Part shown: positions 14,342-22,882 of the stretch, one piece after another | Layout of the letters: the number at the start of each line of letters is the position of its first letter | How positions within the stretch are numbered: position 1 is the first letter of the stretch | The notes under the pieces: generated by a model | Told to the model about the DNA's origin: nothing | Seen by the model: the letters and a program-made list of their open reading frames with translations, nothing else | The model's database searches: none | Virus record (IMG/VR): IMGVR_UViG_3300037585_003009 | Coordinates: 1-41,796 of that record | Source of the DNA: a virus | Length of the DNA: 41,796 nucleotides | Strand: one strand, 5' to 3' | Made by a program: the position numbers and the translations under genes

Positions 14342-15640
14342 ATGTTTGTAGAAAAAACAACAGATGAACTAGAAAAAATGACCGCAGATGAATTGCAGTC
14401 TTATCTAGTGGAAAAAATGGAAGCAGATCGAGACGCTCTATCTAAAAAAATGGAAGCGTTACAAACTGCAAAAGAAGAGGATATTGCAGCACTTAAAGAA
14501 GATTTGAAAGAAATGACTTCTAAATTTGAGGTTACTACTGAAAAATTACTCAAAGCGACTGCAAGGCAAGGGAAAGTTTTAACTAAATTGGTTGAAAACA
14601 ACACGAGCGACAAGGTAGAAAAGAGTGAGCTTTTACAGTTTATCGAAAAGAACGCGGAAGATTTAAACGGACGTGTACAAAACGGAAAAGTACAAGGTGA
14701 AAATTTAGGTTTTAAATCTGTAACAGTTAAAGCGGCTGCATTAATGACAACGGCAAACGTAATTAGCAACGTAGCTAACGGATTTAATCAGCTTTTTGGA
14801 AACTTTATTGATCCAGAAATCGGACACACACCTAAAGCGGGTACTTTTATTCTTCCTTTAGTTGATACACAACAAGCCCCAGGAACTGAAAATATCTGGT
14901 GGGTTGACCGTGTAAACGAAGAAGGTGACGCAGAGTTTATTGGAGAAGGTGATTTAAAACCACTTATTGACGGTGAGTACCAAGAATTTAAAACAGATGT
15001 GAAAGAGGTCGCAGAACGTTGGAAAATGTCAAATCGTTTGATTAATCACGCTCCATCGGTAGTCACTGACTTTAGACAACACGCAGATGAGTTGATCGAG
15101 AACAAGATTGACGATGGCGTATTGTATGGAGACGGTACAGGAGACAACTTGTCAGGAATTGCAACAGAAGCAGCACCTTTCGTAGTGCCTACAGGATTAG
15201 CGAACTACTACCCAGCAGCAAACATATTCGATGCGATTATGGCGGTAGCTACTTACGTTCGTTTGAATAACTTTAAAGGGCAATTAACTTGCGTTTTAAA
15301 CACTGTTTGGATGGCTAAGATGAAAGGTATTAAGGATGCAGATAACAACTATATTGTTCCTCCTTTCGTTGCTCCTGACGGCACACAAGTTGGAGAGGTT
15401 CGTATCGTATTCCATAACCGAGTGAATGAAGATAAAATCTTACTTGGAGATATGAAAAAATTCAAAGTTCGTATTTCTGAAAACGTTCAATACTTCGAAG
15501 GTTGGGAAAATGATGATTTCAGTAAAAACTTGAGTTCTCGTAAGCTTGAAGCGTTCTTAGGGACATACATGCACGGGGCAGACGCTGGATCAATCATTTA
15601 CGATGATATTTCAACAGTATTAACAGCAATCACAGTATAA
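14342..15640 (+). CDS. Major capsid protein (HK97 fold)
   Basis: A 432-aa protein. Residues 1 to about 85 form a charged coiled coil, the delta/scaffold domain normally removed by the protease. The HK97-like core follows, with IWWVDRVNEEGDAEFIGEG, the E-loop to spine helix region and LYGDGTGDNLSGI (about 260-272), a hallmark of this family. Codon choice is rich in GTA, GTT and GCA, suiting high expression. Confidence 0.93.
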   Translation: MFVEKTTDELEKMTADELQSYLVEKMEADRDALSKKMEALQTAKEEDIAALKEDLKEMTSKFEVTTEKLLKATARQGKVLTKLVENNTSDKVEKSELLQFIEKNAEDLNGRVQNGKVQGENLGFKSVTVKAAALMTTANVISNVANGFNQLFGNFIDPEIGHTPKAGTFILPLVDTQQAPGTENIWWVDRVNEEGDAEFIGEGDLKPLIDGEYQEFKTDVKEVAERWKMSNRLINHAPSVVTDFRQHADELIENKIDDGVLYGDGTGDNLSGIATEAAPFVVPTGLANYYPAANIFDAIMAVATYVRLNNFKGQLTCVLNTVWMAKMKGIKDADNNYIVPPFVAPDGTQVGEVRIVFHNRVNEDKILLGDMKKFKVRISENVQYFEGWENDDFSKNLSSRKLEAFLGTYMHGADAGSIIYDDISTVLTAITV

Positions 15641-15664
15641 TAAACAAACAAAAACAACACCGTA

Positions 15665-15862
15665 ATGGCAAAAGAAGGAAAAATGGACGCTAAAAAAATG
15701 CTCAAAGATGCAGCACAAGAAAAGCGTAAAATCTTTAAAAAAGACAGAATGAAGTTGGAAGTAATTACCGCTACAGCTTTTTACAAAAAAGGTCAAATTA
15801 TTGAACCGCACATTGTAATGGGTGAGCAGTTGATTAAAGACAAAATCGCTAAAGCAGTCTAA
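15665..15862 (+). CDS. Small basic protein after capsid
   Basis: A 65-aa lysine-rich protein with an N-terminal helix and a short C-terminal strand region. The next ATG overlaps its stop by one base. Possibly a capsid accessory or head-completion factor by position only. Confidence 0.7.
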   Translation: MAKEGKMDAKKMLKDAAQEKRKIFKKDRMKLEVITATAFYKKGQIIEPHIVMGEQLIKDKIAKAV

Positions 15863-16353
15863 TGTATATCACAGAGCAAGATTTCATTAATAAGTTTGAG
15901 TTAACACTAGGAGGATTTAACACGGATAAGTTTACAGCGTACATAGATCGTTATGAGACTATCACGCTACAAAATTTATTTGGGGTTGAGTTGTTCGACT
16001 TGTGGGAAGCTGGATTAACAGCAGCAAACCCAATTTATGAAACTTTGCGCGATCCGTTTACAGTGCAATTAGAATGCGGTGAAATATTAAATAGTAGGGG
16101 CATCAAGGATATTCTCCTTGGTGTCGTTTACTACTTTTATACAGCCGATAACTACACACAAAAAACAATCAACGGATCAGTAAAGATGAATGGCGAAAAC
16201 TCAGACAATGTTAGGTTGATCAAGGCTAATTTACAGTCGAGATATAACGAAGCAATGGAGAGTTATCATGCTATTCAGCGATACATCTGTGAGAATAAAG
16301 ACGTTTATCCTACTTACAAGGGTGTTGAAAAATCAATATTAAGTATTTTTTGA
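15862..16353 (+). CDS. Head-tail connector-type protein
   Basis: A 163-aa helical protein opening MYITEQDFINKFELTLGGFN. Its position directly after the capsid gene and its size agree with adaptor proteins that sit under the portal. I recognise the type from flavophage gene order, not from a named motif. Confidence 0.6.
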   Translation: MYITEQDFINKFELTLGGFNTDKFTAYIDRYETITLQNLFGVELFDLWEAGLTAANPIYETLRDPFTVQLECGEILNSRGIKDILLGVVYYFYTADNYTQKTINGSVKMNGENSDNVRLIKANLQSRYNEAMESYHAIQRYICENKDVYPTYKGVEKSILSIF

Positions 16354-17039
16354 GAGACATAGTTTACATAGTGCGTGATGAGATTGTAGGCAAAATGAAC
16401 AATCAGCTAAAGGTTAAATTAATCGTTGGCAATGTTCTAACTGTTTGCAGTTTGAAATGGGCTACCGTGGATAAGATTGTTAAGGATGATTTAGACAATG
16501 AGTACAAAGTGACCGAGGTTAATTACAATGATTTTACTATTACCGTAACACCTTTAGGATCGTATGTATTTACTGGTAAAACATTATTTTTAAACACTCC
16601 GTACTTTTTTACAGGTACGCCACTTGCTACCAACTCAGAATGGTTAACGTTTAGCAATGACGTAGGAAATAAAACACCGTTTATTTGGTTAGTAGAGCCA
16701 ACTTCGGAAAATGTTTACGACGATGAAGACACGGGATACCAACGCGATAGTAATTTACGTGTAGTATTCTTAGATACGAACAACATAAATCAATGGTTAA
16801 CAATGGACACACACGATAACAGGCTGCAAAGTTTGTATTATATGCGTGACGAGTTTATTAAGGTGATTAAAAGCAGCCCATTGTTTAAAGGCGTATCAAA
16901 TTCATCCGTTCGAAATATTACTAAGTTTGGCACTGAAAGCAGCAGGGGTTTCGAGACAAATATTATTGATTCAAATTTGACGGGGCTTGATTGTCGGCTT
17001 ACCCTGTCTATATACGAACAAGCTGACTGTAAATGTTAA
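16350..17039 (+). CDS. Neck or tail-completion protein candidate
   Basis: A 229-aa, strand-rich protein. The frame opens with TTG at 16350 overlapping the upstream stop (TTGA); the first ATG is at 16395 (residue 16). The C-terminal domain contains LTGLDCRLTLSIYEQADC. The place between connector and major tail protein points to a head-tail joining role. Confidence 0.6.
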   Translation: MRDIVYIVRDEIVGKMNNQLKVKLIVGNVLTVCSLKWATVDKIVKDDLDNEYKVTEVNYNDFTITVTPLGSYVFTGKTLFLNTPYFFTGTPLATNSEWLTFSNDVGNKTPFIWLVEPTSENVYDDEDTGYQRDSNLRVVFLDTNNINQWLTMDTHDNRLQSLYYMRDEFIKVIKSSPLFKGVSNSSVRNITKFGTESSRGFETNIIDSNLTGLDCRLTLSIYEQADCKC

Positions 17040-17052
17040 AAAATAGAATAAA

Positions 17053-17994
17053 ATGGCTATAGAAATAGGTTGTCAATGCGACACAGGCAACGGAAACACA
17101 GGGCTACCAGATTGTACTTCACTTTTCGGAGTGGCGAAAGGTTTGGGAATTCAAAACATGGTTGCAAAAGATGGTACTGAAAACAAAATTGATTTATCAG
17201 TAGCATCAATAGGTACTACATTCGTAGACTTACTAACAGAAGCAGACGTTTCAAAACGTTTGTATCCTATTACGGAAATTAGAAATATTACTTTCCCTAA
17301 AGAAGATACACAGTACGAAACAGATTCAAGCGGGCAAAAATCAGAACTTCGAGAAGGGATTCAATCTTTCTTGGGTGAAAAATGGGATTGTGAGCCAGCG
17401 TTCGTGGCAAAACTAAAACAAGGAAAATGTAAGCGCAACGGTGTGCTTGTGTTTAGCTTGAAAGGTGTACAAGGTATTCGTAAATTTGACGCTGTAAATC
17501 AGAGCTATTACTTAATTCCAATTGAAATAAGAGCTTACGCGCCTTACTACATGCCGCAAACAGATGCGAACAAAGCAAAGGCGATGATTCCTTTCGATTA
17601 CGCACCAACGGTTGAAACTGGTGAACTTTGGACGGTTAGCTGGGAAGATTTGGGTACTTCATACGAAGAAATGGTCGGACTAATGGACGTTAACTTCAAG
17701 ACAGTAGATACTATTACAGGTGGTGGTACTTCTTCTGTAGGTTTACGTTTGTATTCTGATTATGGTTCAGGATTGGACAACACAACAACTCAAAACATTG
17801 ACGGACTTGTAACAAGTGACTTCACATTGACCAACAAGGATACAGGTTTGGCAGTTGCAGGTTTATCCGTTACAGAAGTTCCAGACAATAAATATACTAT
17901 TGAATGGACATCAGAAGCGGCTGCAAGTGTAATTGAGATTTCAGTGAACACCTCTACAGGTTTTGAAGGAAAAACAACAGTAATCGAACCTTAA
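17053..17994 (+). CDS. Major tail (tube) protein with C-terminal Ig-like domain
   Basis: A 313-aa protein. The first ~210 residues hold the presumed tube domain, opening MAIEIGCQCDTGNGNTGLPD. The last ~90 residues (from about 225) are a Thr/Ser/Gly-rich beta domain with TIEWTSEAAASVIEISV, which looks like an added Ig-like decoration domain. Gene order (neck, this gene, terminator, tail genes, tape measure) supports the tail tube assignment. Confidence 0.7.
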   Translation: MAIEIGCQCDTGNGNTGLPDCTSLFGVAKGLGIQNMVAKDGTENKIDLSVASIGTTFVDLLTEADVSKRLYPITEIRNITFPKEDTQYETDSSGQKSELREGIQSFLGEKWDCEPAFVAKLKQGKCKRNGVLVFSLKGVQGIRKFDAVNQSYYLIPIEIRAYAPYYMPQTDANKAKAMIPFDYAPTVETGELWTVSWEDLGTSYEEMVGLMDVNFKTVDTITGGGTSSVGLRLYSDYGSGLDNTTTQNIDGLVTSDFTLTNKDTGLAVAGLSVTEVPDNKYTIEWTSEAAASVIEISVNTSTGFEGKTTVIEP

Positions 17995-18170
17995 TGGAAG
18001 GTTACACGATGTTTGGTAGAACCCAGTTGAAAGATAGCGACTTTCAAGGGATGACTAGAAAGCAACTAGAAAAACGTTTTAAATCACTCAATATTAGAGT
18101 AGTTGAAATGATTTGTGAAAAGTACGCTAAAGTCGAGAAAAAGAAGCCAAAGACGAAACAAAACGACTAA
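17994..18170 (+). CDS. Small basic tail-region protein (58 aa)
   Basis: The ATG overlaps the stop of the major tail gene (TAATG). It reads MEGYTMFGRTQLKDSDFQGM at the start and ends in a lysine-rich tail. It lies where tail assembly chaperones are encoded. Function not recognised. A terminator follows. Confidence 0.65.
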   Translation: MEGYTMFGRTQLKDSDFQGMTRKQLEKRFKSLNIRVVEMICEKYAKVEKKKPKTKQND

Positions 18171-18179
18171 ACGCTAATT

Positions 18180-18208
18180 AGCCCTGCCTATTTGGGTGGG
18201 GCTTTTTT
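18180..18208 (+). terminator. Rho-independent terminator inside the tail operon
   Basis: AGCCC (18180-18184) pairs with GGGCT (18199-18203); CC/GG extends the stem inside, and six T follow. It lies after the abundant tail protein genes and before minor tail genes, so it probably lowers downstream transcription. Confidence 0.8.
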
Positions 18209-18211
18209 ACA

Positions 18212-18664
18212 ATGATTGATCTAAAAAACGCACCATACAAAAGAGCAAAGTCAGCATTAATAAAATTAAATGCTGGGTTGGTATGGATCGAAACATTTAG
18301 ACGGGGAGACGAAAAGAAAAAAATACTTGATTATATACGTGATGATCAGTTGACGGCAAAGGGTGTAGATGGTGATGGAGATGTAATAGGATACTACTCA
18401 CTAACAACTTCGTTTATCAACCCAAAAAAGAGCTTTAACACGCCTTACACGTTGAACGATACGGGAGGGTTTTACAGGTCAATGTATATAACTGTTTTAA
18501 AGGATGCGCTAATTATTCGGGGCGATACTTTAAAAATGGAAGATAAACAGTGGTGGACTGACAAAATACTAGAATTGACAGATGATAGCTTGGCTAAACT
18601 TAGGGAAGATTACAAAAAAAGGCTACAAGATTACGCCAGAGACGTATTACTTGGACGTAGATGA
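18212..18664 (+). CDS. Tail-region protein, conserved in Bacteroidota phages
   Basis: A 150-aa protein containing TLNDTGGFYRSMYITV and a C-terminal ILELTDDSLAKLREDYKKRL helix. The order T-G-(G)FY-SM followed by a K-W pair and LT.DSL is one I recall from an unnamed tail or neck family in these phages. It overlaps the next gene by 83 bases in another frame. An A7 run lies in the overlap (near 18615). Confidence 0.65.
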   Translation: MIDLKNAPYKRAKSALIKLNAGLVWIETFRRGDEKKKILDYIRDDQLTAKGVDGDGDVIGYYSLTTSFINPKKSFNTPYTLNDTGGFYRSMYITVLKDALIIRGDTLKMEDKQWWTDKILELTDDSLAKLREDYKKRLQDYARDVLLGRR

Positions 18665-19202
18665 ATGCCCTTTAAAAGCGTGGCGTAAATGTTACGAGGA
18701 CGGTTATTCTTCTATACGTAAAGAATTAGTAGTAAAGCAAAAAAAGGCTACAATATGGACAAGAATACTAGAGCTGTTTTTTATTGACATGATTATTCTA
18801 ATGATTAAAAATAAAACCAAACCTAAACCAGATAAATTTACAGATTACGAAGCGTATGACACACTGTACAAAACTTTTGTTCACCGTATTGGTCACGACA
18901 AAGATTTCCAGAGCTATTTAGACAACATAAAAGCGTATAATTTAGCCTTAATAGACTACATAAATAGCAGAAGAATCGTGAACGGTGTGGAGATACACGA
19001 CCGTAAGAAACGAAACAAAATAAACGTACTCAAGGCAAAGTTAGAACGCTTTGAGAAAAACGGAGATGATACGGTAAGCATAGCCAAAACATTAAACAGG
19101 CTATCAAAAATGCAGGACACAACGATAAAAGAGAGTGATTTAACAGTATTAAGATACTTCGAACTAATAAAAGACTTTAAGCAATGGCAGAAGGAATTAT
19201 AA
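18582..19202 (+). CDS. Tail protein preceding tape measure
   Basis: A 206-aa helical protein with LDVDECPLKAWRKCYEDGY near the N terminus and a hydrophobic helix at about 63-76. It overlaps the previous gene by 83 bases and the tape measure gene by 19. The place between major tail and tape measure is that of the tail assembly chaperone pair. Joining it to the upstream frame would need a +1 or -2 shift. Its own ATG at 18582 could also serve. Confidence 0.65.
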   Translation: MIAWLNLGKITKKGYKITPETYYLDVDECPLKAWRKCYEDGYSSIRKELVVKQKKATIWTRILELFFIDMIILMIKNKTKPKPDKFTDYEAYDTLYKTFVHRIGHDKDFQSYLDNIKAYNLALIDYINSRRIVNGVEIHDRKKRNKINVLKAKLERFEKNGDDTVSIAKTLNRLSKMQDTTIKESDLTVLRYFELIKDFKQWQKEL

Positions 19203-22200
19203 AAGATAGTGACGTAACAGGAGAAGATATATACGGACTAGCTCGTAAATCACTAGAAAAGTATATAACTGCTATTGATTCAAGCAATAAAGACTTAGCG
19301 AAACAAGCTGAGTTGTTAGATAGAATTACAAAATCTGCGGACACTGCCAGCAAAAAGGGCATTGATCAGTTAGTTGTTAGTCGTAAAAAATTGGAGCAAG
19401 TAGCAGATAAAGCAAACAAGAACGATCAACAAGCTATTAGGACTCAGAAACAGCTACAAAAGGCACGTTTAGAAGAATTAAGGCTGCAAAAGCAAAGAGA
19501 ACAGGCATTTGATAAGTTTAATAAAAAGGAAGAGATAGCAAATAAAAGGCAAGTTAGAGAGTCAATAAAAAACAGAAAAAACACTCTAAAGTTAAACGAT
19601 GCGTACAAAATACTTTCGAGACAATATAATAATGCGCAAAAAAGACTAAAACGATTAACACTTCAATACGGGGAGCATGACAAGCGCACAATAAAAGCTA
19701 GGAAAAACCTTAAAAATTTAGAGGTAGCCTACAGGAAAGTAAACAAAGCAGCGGGAGATTCGCGTCCTTTTATTGGTGAATACGAGAGAAGTTTAGGTAA
19801 GCTCAGAACCACACTATTGAGAACGGCTTCATCTCTTGGTTTAGTTGGTGGCGGGTTTGCGATATTTAGCAAAGTAAAAAACACTATTGTAGGTTTTGAT
19901 CAATCAATGCAAAACTTATCCGCGATAACACGCGACAACACAGACGCCCTAAGAGAACAAGCGCGAGAGCTTGGAGGTAACACGGTGTTTACGGCTAGTG
20001 AAGCGGCAGACGCTATGACCAAGTTAGCTATGGCAGGTTTTGATACTAACCAAATATTAGCAGCAACACCCGCAACTTTGGCACTCGCTAGTGCAGGTCA
20101 AATTGAATTAGCAGAAGCGGCAGATATAGCGTCTAACGTTTTAAGTGGGTTCGGACTACAGGCAGAAGAAACTGATAGAGTTGTGGATGTGTTAGCTGCA
20201 ACGGCAACAACTACAAACACAACGGTTTCCAGTTTAGGAGAATCATTTAAAGAAATAGCACCAACGGCAAACAACTTAAATATTCCTATCGAAGAAGTTG
20301 CAGCAGCTATTGGTCTATTAGGTAACTCAGGAATAAAAGGAACAGACGCAACAACTACATTAAATAGTGCATTAAATAGACTTTCAAAGCCTACTGCGGA
20401 GATGAAAGCCAAAATGAGCGAATTAAATGTCGAGTTTTTTAATTCTAATGGGGAATTTATAGGGTTAACGAACACGGTTGATGTTCTTAACAAATCATTT
20501 GTTGGTCTAACAGATGAACAGAAAGCCAACGCCATAAGCACTATATTCGGAGCTAGGGCTAATAAACAAATGACATCCTTGCTACTTGGTCAGACAAAAG
20601 CAATGGTAGATGGTACTGAACAAACTCTAAAAGGTTCTGACGCTCTGAGAGAATTAACAAAAGAGTATGAAGAAGCGGAAGGGAGAGCGCAAGAGATGGC
20701 AGACGTTCAAGAGGACAGTGTTGCGGGTTCGTTTAAAATGCTTAATTCAGCTTTAGAAGAGTATATTTTAGGGGCAGATGAAGCGAATGGATTTAGTGAA
20801 AAACTAAAAAACACATTTAAGTTTTTAGCGAAAAACATTGACACTATACTAGGTACGTTAGGATCATTATTAAAATTGTATCTAATATACAAAACGAGAA
20901 TAATTGTATTAAATGCTCTTAATGGTAAATTTGGCGCAAGTCTTAAAAACATTTCAGCAGCATTTAAGAAGGGTGAAACAAACGGCAAAAGATTCACAGG
21001 GGCATTAAAATCTATCGGCAGTGCTTTAAAAGGTATAGGTATAACGGCAGCAATTGCAGCAGTGTGGAAATTGTACGAAGCTTGGGCAAATGTAGCTTTT
21101 AAGACTCAACAATATGAGAACTTCTTAAAACGCCAAGAAGCTTCTGAGACAAAGCAGGGTGAGTTCGCTCAAAAAAGATCAGACGCTCGTGCTAAAGAGT
21201 TTCAGGACAGAGTTAACGAAATAAACATACTCCGTTCACAGCGTAAAATTTCATCTGAGGAAGCTCAAAGACAAATAAAAGAGCTAACAGACGCGAGAAA
21301 AAGTCAAGTAGATTCTGATATTAAGAATGTCAGGAAAAGGAAAAACGAAGCACTTGCAGAGCTTGAAGCAGTGCGTAAAAAGAGACAGTCTGTATTTGAT
21401 GCAGCAGCCGATCAGTTTGGTATTGCAGCAGGAAAAGATGCAGAAGATGCAGTAAGAAAAGTTGCGGGAACTCAATCTTTTGGAGGTGGTTCTCTTTTAG
21501 ATTTAGTCAACGAGATAGATGCAGAGTTCAATGCAGCATCTGCCAAAGTTGCGGGACTAGGTGCAAAGCTAGTTATTTATAAAGATGAATCAGAAGGTTT
21601 AACACAATCTATTGTTGATCAGACTATAGAAATAAACAACAACACAAACGCTCAAGAAGGAAACGGAAAAGCAATAGAAGACAATACAGAGTCTATTGAA
21701 GATCAAACGGAAGCTTACAAAAACTTAAAAACAGAATTTGACAGACAGGTAGAAAGTGCCGCACAAGTTGCAAATAAACGTAGTAAGGAATTAGAAAAGG
21801 AAACACAAGTCGTACAAGACAACTTAAGAAAGCAACTAATAACAATTAACGATTTTGAAAAGGAGAGAGCGTTAACTTCTGAGGAAGCAGCAGCAAATAG
21901 AATAGCGGTTGAATTAGAAGCACTAGAAAAACAAAGAGAGTTATTGATCAAATACGGTCAAGATGTAAGAGATATTGACCTACAAATAAGTCAAAAGAGC
22001 TTAGAATTAGCAAAAGCAACAAGTGCAGACGTTGTGGACGTAGAAAAAGACGAAAACGCGCAACGTTTAGAAGCTAGAAAGGAATTATTTGACGCCTTAG
22101 AGGACTTGGGAGAAAAAGAGATAGACAACTTTATCAAACGCTCAAAACGCAAACAGGACGCACTAGATGAAGAAATAAACCAAATACAATCACTAGAAGA

Positions 22201-22882
22201 TGCTTTCCGTGATTCTGCAAAGAATCAAAACGCATTGGCTTCTGAAAGTTTAGCCGAATTAGAGTCTACTAAGAATGAAAAAATAAGACAGAAGCAAGAC
22301 GAAGCAAACAAACAGGCGGCACTTGAGGAATTGAAAGCAGCTTATGCAGCATTAAATAACTTTTTAGACAAAGGAGACGATTTTGCAAGTGCTACAGCTA
22401 AATCAATATCAGGAATAAAAGTGTTTAAAGATTTGGTTAGTTCTATTGCGTCAATACCTGGGTTTTTCAAAGGTACAAAGAACGCACCAGAAGGTTTAGC
22501 GTGGACAGATGAGCAAGGAGCAGAAATACACTTAGATAAACACGGGAATGTGAAAGATTGGGGTTCTGATGGTGGTGCTAGATTAAAGAAACTAGAGCAA
22601 GGAGATCAGATTTTAACACCGTCCGAAAGTAAAACAAGGCAAACCGAGATACTTAACAGGCAATTGAGTGGTGCGGCAATGCTACAAAACGTATCAATGA
22701 ATAAAACTAGCTCAACAGATCAATCGTTATTGCTAGAAATGCGTAAACTACGCCAAACTATTAATGATAAGCCTGAGTACTCTTTGCACCCGATATTAAA
22801 AAACGGTGTGTTAGTAGGACTAAATGAGCAGCAAAGGCGCGGTAGTAAAATTGAGAACTTTAAAACTTTAACAAGATCGTAA
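19184..22882 (+). CDS. Tail tape measure protein
   Basis: A 1232-aa protein that sets tail length and is later ejected with the DNA. Residues 1 to about 190 are coiled coil. The TP901-type core (about 235-440) includes GGNTVFTASEAADAMTKLAM and repeated Ala-rich helices. Hydrophobic segments lie near 550-575 and 610-635, followed by long coiled coil. The C-terminal ~100 residues include an aromatic GLAWTDEQGAEIHLDKHG segment that is common at the end of tape measures in Bacteroidota phages. It is the longest gene in the window. Confidence 0.95.
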   Translation: MAEGIIKDSDVTGEDIYGLARKSLEKYITAIDSSNKDLAKQAELLDRITKSADTASKKGIDQLVVSRKKLEQVADKANKNDQQAIRTQKQLQKARLEELRLQKQREQAFDKFNKKEEIANKRQVRESIKNRKNTLKLNDAYKILSRQYNNAQKRLKRLTLQYGEHDKRTIKARKNLKNLEVAYRKVNKAAGDSRPFIGEYERSLGKLRTTLLRTASSLGLVGGGFAIFSKVKNTIVGFDQSMQNLSAITRDNTDALREQARELGGNTVFTASEAADAMTKLAMAGFDTNQILAATPATLALASAGQIELAEAADIASNVLSGFGLQAEETDRVVDVLAATATTTNTTVSSLGESFKEIAPTANNLNIPIEEVAAAIGLLGNSGIKGTDATTTLNSALNRLSKPTAEMKAKMSELNVEFFNSNGEFIGLTNTVDVLNKSFVGLTDEQKANAISTIFGARANKQMTSLLLGQTKAMVDGTEQTLKGSDALRELTKEYEEAEGRAQEMADVQEDSVAGSFKMLNSALEEYILGADEANGFSEKLKNTFKFLAKNIDTILGTLGSLLKLYLIYKTRIIVLNALNGKFGASLKNISAAFKKGETNGKRFTGALKSIGSALKGIGITAAIAAVWKLYEAWANVAFKTQQYENFLKRQEASETKQGEFAQKRSDARAKEFQDRVNEINILRSQRKISSEEAQRQIKELTDARKSQVDSDIKNVRKRKNEALAELEAVRKKRQSVFDAAADQFGIAAGKDAEDAVRKVAGTQSFGGGSLLDLVNEIDAEFNAASAKVAGLGAKLVIYKDESEGLTQSIVDQTIEINNNTNAQEGNGKAIEDNTESIEDQTEAYKNLKTEFDRQVESAAQVANKRSKELEKETQVVQDNLRKQLITINDFEKERALTSEEAAANRIAVELEALEKQRELLIKYGQDVRDIDLQISQKSLELAKATSADVVDVEKDENAQRLEARKELFDALEDLGEKEIDNFIKRSKRKQDALDEEINQIQSLEDAFRDSAKNQNALASESLAELESTKNEKIRQKQDEANKQAALEELKAAYAALNNFLDKGDDFASATAKSISGIKVFKDLVSSIASIPGFFKGTKNAPEGLAWTDEQGAEIHLDKHGNVKDWGSDGGARLKKLEQGDQILTPSESKTRQTEILNRQLSGAAMLQNVSMNKTSSTDQSLLLEMRKLRQTINDKPEYSLHPILKNGVLVGLNEQQRRGSKIENFKTLTRS

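Noticed and set aside
20098-20541. Long minus-strand open frames inside tape measure, capsid and portal genes
   Set aside because: They are antisense shadows of well-supported genes with no promoter or start context; the same applies to similar frames at 12666, 14401 and 26542.
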